Assembly: GCA_964420995.1 (NCBI GenBank)
Contig: CAYQUX010000014.1
Location: forward strand, 1 to 64,000
From: Leptolinea sp964420995
GTDB taxonomy: Bacteria > Chloroflexota > Anaerolineae > Anaerolineales > Anaerolineaceae
Direction: 5' to 3'
DNA: 64,000 nt
Positions within the stretch are counted from its first letter, which is position 1, and every line of letters begins with the position of its first letter. The notes beneath the pieces were generated by a model. The model made no database searches. It was not told where the DNA came from and worked only from the letters and a program-made list of their open reading frames with translations. Below, one piece after another: positions 59,436 to 64,000 of the stretch. Made by a program: the position numbers and the translations under genes.

Positions 59436-60242
59436 ATGCTTGAAGAACGGCTGCTCGTCCTCATTCCTCTCATTCCTGCCGCGGTTGCTCTGGTCATGGC
59501 CGGAGGCTGGCTGTTCACAATCGCGGTGGCCATCGTTCTGGGCATCGCGGGCTGGGAGTATTGGCGTATGTTCGCCCGTGGAGGGTACAGACCATCCGCG
59601 GTGATCCTGGTTGGCGCTCCGGTGTGTTTCGTTCTCATGCGCCATCTTTTTGCCTTTGAATATTCTGATGTGATGCTGGTCATCTTGTTACTAATGACTC
59701 TGACCATCCATTTGATCGATTTCGAACACGGCTGCCAGACATCCGCGCTGGATTTTGGCATCACGGTGGGAGGCTCGCTTTACCTGGGCTGGCTGGGCAG
59801 CTATTTTATCTCCCTGCGGGCTGTTCCCGGCGGCGAGTGGTGGTTGTTGATGGTGCTACCCTCCATCTGGATCGCCGACGCGGGGGCGTATGTCATCGGG
59901 CGTCATTTTGGTCGTCATAAGATTTCAAAAAACGCCAGCCCGAATAAGAGTTGGGAAGGTTACTTTGGCGGCTTACTTTTCGTAGTGGTCTTCTGCCCCC
60001 TGCTCGCATTGCTCTGGCAGGTACCCGCTCCATCCATCACCCCACTCAGAGGATTGATCGTGGGTGTGGCGCTCAGCCTGGTTTGCATTCTGGGCGACCT
60101 GGGCGAAAGCATGTTTAAACGCCACTTCAAGATCAAAGATTCCTCCAATCTTATTCCCGGACACGGCGGTATTTTTGACCGCATCGATTCATGGTTGTGG
60201 GCCATGCCAATCGGATATTACCTGATTCAATTCTGGAAATAA
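59436..60242 (+). CDS. cdsA: phosphatidate cytidylyltransferase
   Basis: This 268-aa membrane enzyme makes CDP-diacylglycerol for phospholipid synthesis. It has about seven helices and the family block NKSWEGYFGGLLF and the C-terminal GDLGESMFKRHFKIKDSSNLIPGHGGIFDRIDS, with the conserved Lys-Asp and Gly-Gly. Start ATG 59436. It ends at a convergent terminator. Confidence 0.95.
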   Translation: MLEERLLVLIPLIPAAVALVMAGGWLFTIAVAIVLGIAGWEYWRMFARGGYRPSAVILVGAPVCFVLMRHLFAFEYSDVMLVILLLMTLTIHLIDFEHGCQTSALDFGITVGGSLYLGWLGSYFISLRAVPGGEWWLLMVLPSIWIADAGAYVIGRHFGRHKISKNASPNKSWEGYFGGLLFVVVFCPLLALLWQVPAPSITPLRGLIVGVALSLVCILGDLGESMFKRHFKIKDSSNLIPGHGGIFDRIDSWLWAMPIGYYLIQFWK

Positions 60243-60243
60243 A

Positions 60244-60278
60244 AAAGACTTCGCCTCCAATAAATGGGCGAAGTCTTT
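60244..60278 (-). terminator. Rho-independent terminator between convergent operons
   Basis: A 12-bp stem (60244-60255 with 60267-60278), followed by six T on the minus strand, ends the SIMPL operon. On the plus strand the stem is followed by CCTAAATG, so it is weak for cdsA. Confidence 0.85.
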
Positions 60279-60295
60279 CCTAAATGTTCGTTAGC

Positions 60296-61078
60296 TCATT
60301 TTATCGAATAGGTGATGGATACGTCCGCTGATAGCACAAGCTGACCGGCAGAGACCGGTGCCGCGGATGAAGCCATGCCACCGCCGCCGCCCATGCCGTA
60401 TATGGCCTCTTTTGCCATAGGGGACGTTGCGTACCCGCTGGTAACGCTCAAAATTTCGCCCAGAGTGACATTGGAGACTTTGGCCAGTTCCTCCGCCTGT
60501 TTGCGGGCATTATCAATGGCCAACTCACGAGCCTTTGTAAGGGCTGTTTCTTTGTCAACCACATCAAAATTGATACCGTTAATACTGTTGGCACCGGACC
60601 TCACCACGGTATCCAGCAATTCACCCAGACGTTTGAGATCTCTGACGGTGACATACACGGTATTATCGACAGAGTAGAATGTCCCGGTCACAGTTCCCGT
60701 TCCCGGTTCATATTGCTGCTGCGGGTAAATATTGAAACTGGTGGTTTGAATATCTTTTTCTTCCACTTTCAGACTCTTGAGCGCCTCAGTTACCGCTCTG
60801 GCCTGTTCGTTGTTGTCTTTTAATGCCGTGGTTACATTGTCCGACTGGCTGTGAACTCCAATGTATACATACGCCACATCAGGCACTAAAAACACCTGCC
60901 CTGATCCAACCACATTTATGGTTCTCTGGTATCCATTCCCTGCATCTGCCGTTTTGACAGCTTCAGCGGCCGGAGTATCCTGCTTGACGACCGTTGGATT
61001 ACTGGTTGCCGGAGCGCAGCCCGTCACAATAACCAGTATGAACAACAGACTCATCGTCAGGGTAATCGCTTTTTTCAT
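60296..61078 (-). CDS. SIMPL (DUF541) domain lipoprotein
   Basis: This 260-aa lipoprotein (Cys21 after the VTG lipobox of MKKAITLTMSLLFILVIVTG) has a SIMPL/DUF541 domain: RTINVVGSGQVFLVPDVAYV, EARAVTEALKSL-like helix, IQTTSFNIYPQQ, VYVTVRDLKRLGELLDTVV and ALTKARELAIDNARKQAEELA. A Gly-rich GMGGGGGMA loop sits near the end. SIMPL proteins act at the cell surface, linked to stress or signalling with unclear mechanism. Start ATG 61078, with GGAGGAA. An upstream in-frame start at 61267 adds 63 residues before the signal peptide and is unlikely. Confidence 0.87.
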   Translation of the reverse strand: MKKAITLTMSLLFILVIVTGCAPATSNPTVVKQDTPAAEAVKTADAGNGYQRTINVVGSGQVFLVPDVAYVYIGVHSQSDNVTTALKDNNEQARAVTEALKSLKVEEKDIQTTSFNIYPQQQYEPGTGTVTGTFYSVDNTVYVTVRDLKRLGELLDTVVRSGANSINGINFDVVDKETALTKARELAIDNARKQAEELAKVSNVTLGEILSVTSGYATSPMAKEAIYGMGGGGGMASSAAPVSAGQLVLSADVSITYSIK

Positions 61079-61145
61079 TTTTCCTCCATACAAGTAATCA
61101 GTCTTCAGAACAGACGTCATGCAATCGCAATTTGTTCCATAGTAC

Positions 61146-62231
61146 TTACAAAGAGGTTGAATATTCAACCACCTGTATCGCCCCAATCGGCAATTCAAGG
61201 GATACGTCGATGGAAGGTTCTCCGGCTTTATACGCCGGTGAGACAAAGCCGCCGTCTTCGTGTTCATAGCGTGGTGGCATGTTTACAGAACCAATGGCCT
61301 TGTTGACATCGATCCGCACGGCCGCGCCGGCAGGCACAAATACCGTGATCTGTCCAATCGCTCCGCTGATCCGGTTCCGTGAACCATCATTTTCTGCCAG
61401 ATAAATGATCGAACGTCCAAGGGCATTCGAAGTCTCAATCTGATCAACTGTCAGCCCGCGCAAATCGTAACGGGATTCACCCATTACGACTTCCGAGTTC
61501 AGGCTCAATTCCGGCCTGGCATTAACTTTAATCTTCCATGCGGAATTTTCCACCGGGCGTGATGTCGCAGGAAAAGAGTTCTTAAGATCTTCAAGGGTGA
61601 TGACCGCCGTCGCATTCTTTCTTTCAACGACCGGTTCAACGTGTTCATTTTTCAAAAGGTTCAGCCGCGCGTCCATCAGTGGTGCGGATGAGCCGCCGGT
61701 AAGCAGCTCGACGCTGCCGGCCACCCGCATGATGTTCACCGTTAAGGCCGCTTCTTCCTGGTATTTTGTTTGAAAATCCTGTGATTTTACCGAACCCGGC
61801 AGCGACATATCCGCCAGCCACACCAGTCCCGCAATCAACATGAAGGCCAGCAACAATCCAATTATGGATCTCGCAGCGGATCGATGTCCGACAATGATAT
61901 CCAGGCCAAAGGCGATCAGGATCAACGGCCAGCCTTTGGTGAGAATTTCCCACGCCGAGATTTCGATATATCCCAGATTCCCCGCCAATAAAATGCCGCC
62001 AAATCCGGCAACCAGCAGGGAACCGATAATACCATTTGCGCGTACCAGGCCGTCCAGCCCCATCAGCACCAGTAAAACCGGCCAGTAAACTTCCACAAAT
62101 CCCCAGAAACCTCCAGGGAGATACCCAAAGTTGGACAGCAGCAGCAATACACCGGCGGTGAGGATCAGCAGGGGGAAGAATATCCCACCGCGGTCCCTGC
62201 GTCGACCTTCATTTGATTCTTGTTCACTCAT
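61146..62231 (-). CDS. LiaI/LiaF-like membrane protein with toast-rack domain (DUF5668-type)
   Basis: This 361-aa protein has an N-terminal array of six short helices in two or three LiaF-type pairs (FPLLILTAGVLLLLSNFGYL, YWPVLLVLMGLDGL and WPLILIAFGLDIIVG), then a beta-helical C-terminal half with repeated hydrophobic strands (IYLAENDGSRNRISGAIGQI, VFVPAGAAVRIDVNKAIGSV), like the toast-rack fold. This class works in envelope-stress response together with PspC. The ATG overlaps the upstream PspC stop (TAATG). Confidence 0.8.
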   Translation of the reverse strand: MSEQESNEGRRRDRGGIFFPLLILTAGVLLLLSNFGYLPGGFWGFVEVYWPVLLVLMGLDGLVRANGIIGSLLVAGFGGILLAGNLGYIEISAWEILTKGWPLILIAFGLDIIVGHRSAARSIIGLLLAFMLIAGLVWLADMSLPGSVKSQDFQTKYQEEAALTVNIMRVAGSVELLTGGSSAPLMDARLNLLKNEHVEPVVERKNATAVITLEDLKNSFPATSRPVENSAWKIKVNARPELSLNSEVVMGESRYDLRGLTVDQIETSNALGRSIIYLAENDGSRNRISGAIGQITVFVPAGAAVRIDVNKAIGSVNMPPRYEHEDGGFVSPAYKAGEPSIDVSLELPIGAIQVVEYSTSL

Positions 62232-62671
62232 TATTTATCTCCACGGATGGACCGGAAAAGAAACACCAGACCAATCAAAATCAACACACCAGCCCAAAGA
62301 ACTCCCTTGTTCACCCAGAAGAACCAATCCGGCCGAAATTCCTTGAACAGGTAGAAGGCCCCCAGCGCCACAAGCACACCGCCAAAAATCTTCATGGCGT
62401 CCATATTGGGCTTGCTGGTTGCCTGAATAAAATCATCGCGCATTTGCCCGACACGGTTCGACCAGTCAGTCTGCGCTCCGTATGATTCGTTGGATGACGG
62501 TATAACCACCCACAGAATGAGATAAACCAACAGCCCCGACCCGGTCATAAATCCAATGATCAGAAAAATGATACGAATCAGGGTTACATCCATACCCATC
62601 CAATTTGCCAGGCCGGCACACACCCCGGCCAGTACTCTGCCATTTTCAGGACGTACCAAACGATTTTGCAT
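62231..62671 (-). CDS. PspC domain membrane protein
   Basis: This 146-aa protein has the PspC core RPENGRVLAGVCAGLANWMG, then VTLIRIIFLIIGFMTGSGLLVYLILWVVIP, followed by a Ser-rich tail and two helices at the end. PspC domains sense membrane stress in the phage-shock pathway. It sits in the same operon as the LiaF-like and DUF4097-like genes. One-base overlap with the next gene. Confidence 0.88.
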   Translation of the reverse strand: MQNRLVRPENGRVLAGVCAGLANWMGMDVTLIRIIFLIIGFMTGSGLLVYLILWVVIPSSNESYGAQTDWSNRVGQMRDDFIQATSKPNMDAMKIFGGVLVALGAFYLFKEFRPDWFFWVNKGVLWAGVLILIGLVFLFRSIRGDK

Positions 62672-62683
62672 AACTATCTCCTA

Positions 62684-63307
62684 TCAGCGTTGACGAAAAG
62701 CTCGCATAACCAGAACCAGCCCACCCACAATCAAGGCTACAGGCAAGACAAATGACGCCAGGTTGGCGGCGGAGGATATAAAAAGAAAACCCATGGTCAA
62801 TAACACTCCAGCCGGGATCCACGGCCAGGCCATGCGCAGGGAACTGCCCGGAAGCAGGGCAACCAGGGCAAAGGTTAATCCCAGCCCGATAAAGAACACA
62901 CCGGCCGCCTCCAATCCACTGTCTGAGCTTATCAGGGTGATGGAAGCCAGAGTCAACATTACGCCGGCAGGGATGATGGCCCACCAGTTGGCCGGAACAC
63001 GCAGATACACCAGCCAGAAACCCAGTGAAATCCCGGCCAGCACAATGGGTCCACCCAGGCGGCCTTCCAGGCCGGGAGCCACCCAGGGTAAAGCTGCCGT
63101 TACTCCAATGGAGAACAGCACACTTCCTGGAATTGCCGCCCACCAGCTGGATCGGGAGGTCACAAAATAAAACAGGAAGATCAAACCGCCGCCGGAAAGC
63201 AATGCCGGCCAGATCAAACCTTCAAGAGAAAAATAACCGAGATTGGACGCCAGTGAAACCAGACCAATCAGTAAAAAGAAGATGCCGAGGAGAAATTTCT
63301 TGTTCAC
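62684..63307 (-). CDS. membrane protein with LiaF-type helix pairs
   Basis: This 207-aa protein starts NKKFLLGIFFLLIGLVSLASNLGYF and has about seven helices in repeated pairs, several followed by WWAIIPAGVMLTLASI or similar (residues about 50-130). Similar pairs occur in DUF5668-type proteins, so it is likely another unit of this family. It lies 12 bp from the PspC gene. Function unknown but expected in envelope stress. Confidence 0.7.
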   Translation of the reverse strand: MNKKFLLGIFFLLIGLVSLASNLGYFSLEGLIWPALLSGGGLIFLFYFVTSRSSWWAAIPGSVLFSIGVTAALPWVAPGLEGRLGGPIVLAGISLGFWLVYLRVPANWWAIIPAGVMLTLASITLISSDSGLEAAGVFFIGLGLTFALVALLPGSSLRMAWPWIPAGVLLTMGFLFISSAANLASFVLPVALIVGGLVLVMRAFRQR

Positions 63308-63314
63308 AATAACC

Positions 63315-64000
63315 TCAATGAATCACAACTTTGCCAACACCCGCCTCGATTTTGATTTCCACCTTGTTGGCGGCAGACACAAAATCTGAACTGCAGTACT
63401 CATCCCCATTTTTAGGGAAGCGGGTTGTGTCGATGTCCGACGTATCTAGCAGAGCGCCCTGGATGGAGATACGGGCGGCCACATTTTCGGGGATATGAAT
63501 ATCCAGACTTGCAGAACCAAATTTAAAGTCCGCGCGTGTCAGGCCAGCCTGCGCGGGCATGTAGACTTCATTGTTGTTGGCACCTGATTCCATGACGATC
63601 GAGGTAATAATGAGATCGCGCAGGTCAAAGGTGTTGCGGCTGGCACCAGTTTTGATATTTAACGCGTAAGCAATGTTCCGGTTCAGGAATATATCCCATT
63701 TGAAACCGGTTTCCGGAGAGGTTGAAGGGAAGCCCCACCATTCCGTTTCCGGCACGCGCAGTTTAACTCTCGCCGATGAACCCGACCTATCAATCCTTTC
63801 CTCAACACCACCGGCAAATGTTCCTTCCAGAAGATTCACGTTCTCTCTTGCGGAAACAACCGTCACTTCTCCGGCACCATGTCGGATTTTAATCTCAGCT
63901 TCAGTCGCACCTTCCAGAGGTATGGTCAAAGAACGTGTTTCGACCACCCGGCGAAACGCCAGTGGCCCTATCAGGAACCATAGACCGATCAAGATCAGCA
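63315..64000 (-). CDS. LiaF/DUF4097-like protein, partial (5' end outside window)
   Basis: The frame is open to the right window edge. The visible 228 or so residues start within a membrane helix (LIGLWFLIGPLAFRRVV), which is probably the end of a LiaF-type helix pair, so the true start lies further right. A possible TTG at 63992 is not convincing. Then comes a beta-rich region (IKIRHGAGEVTVVSARENV) and a C-terminal repeat (DLRDLIITSIVMESGANNNE, VEIKIEAGVGKVVIH) resembling DUF4097 or toast-rack adhesin-like domains. It is the first visible gene of the operon that includes PspC and LiaF-like proteins. Confidence 0.72.
   Translation of the reverse strand, partial: LILIGLWFLIGPLAFRRVVETRSLTIPLEGATEAEIKIRHGAGEVTVVSARENVNLLEGTFAGGVEERIDRSGSSARVKLRVPETEWWGFPSTSPETGFKWDIFLNRNIAYALNIKTGASRNTFDLRDLIITSIVMESGANNNEVYMPAQAGLTRADFKFGSASLDIHIPENVAARISIQGALLDTSDIDTTRFPKNGDEYCSSDFVSAANKVEIKIEAGVGKVVIH

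Overview
The window looks like chromosomal DNA of a monoderm, anaerobic or facultative member of the Chloroflexota, most likely class Anaerolineae. I infer this from gene content, not from any search. The pointers are Thr/Pro-rich linkers (TPTATPTA type) in lipoproteins and membrane proteins, an LPETG-anchored protein without outer-membrane genes, an oversized SecA, a neighbouring DUF3090 / SCO1664-like pair, a deazaflavin (F420)-type oxidoreductase, and a GlmL/MutL-like ATPase inside a conserved-looking envelope operon. Coding density is high. Many neighbours overlap by ATGA, GTGA or TAATG, so translational coupling is common. Several genes have a TATAAT box only 6-7 nt before the start codon, which suggests leaderless mRNAs.

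Layout. 1-390: gene-free stretch, then tRNA-Glu(CTC) on the minus strand with a terminator. 453-5404: sugar-phosphate transferase, BMP-like lipoprotein, soluble P-type-ATPase-like HAD, a DUF389-like/SH3b fusion and a phosphohexomutase. 5431-13056 (minus): a block of eight genes of membrane, zinc-ribbon, GlmL-like ATPase and LPETG proteins with no known joint function. 13102-16823: PIG-L deacetylase divergent from selD, whose active-site residue is encoded by an in-frame TGA (selenocysteine), followed by uvrC. 16943-20055: ECF sigma factor and a large one-TM partner protein with a 15-glycine run. 20270-28403: rplS, class-I amidotransferase, murI, the DUF3090/SCO1664 pair, hom, a thiolase-like protein, folK, folP and a polytopic membrane protein. 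28417-33009: visibly more AT-rich, with a TetR-controlled four-gene operon and a GT39-type glycosyltransferase. 33119-36629: nadC-nadA-nadB. 37791-44566: lpd, secA and an S1-repeat protein. 46393-53020: five overlapping genes for a flavin/Fe-S complex (NuoE, NuoF/HydB, NuoG-like, NfnA-like and NfnB-like subunits). 53171-57718: two M16 peptidases, acpS, a phosphoesterase and a ParB-like protein. 58120-60242: frr-uppS-cdsA. 60296-64000 (minus): SIMPL lipoprotein and LiaF/PspC-type envelope-stress genes, cut by the window edge.

How it works together. Housekeeping functions are scattered: NAD and folate synthesis, translation, the Sec pathway, and lipid and wall precursors. Between them lie three groups of poorly described envelope genes (5431-13056, 16943-20055, 60296-64000). 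The five-gene redox cluster has the parts of an electron-bifurcating or confurcating complex able to handle NADH and NADPH, but has neither an H-cluster nor a recognisable formate-dehydrogenase active-site segment. The selenoprotein SelD implies a selenocysteine decoding system elsewhere in the genome. The most notable observations are the recoded selD, the redox cluster without a terminal catalytic site, the GlmL-centred envelope operon and the 1343-residue SecA.
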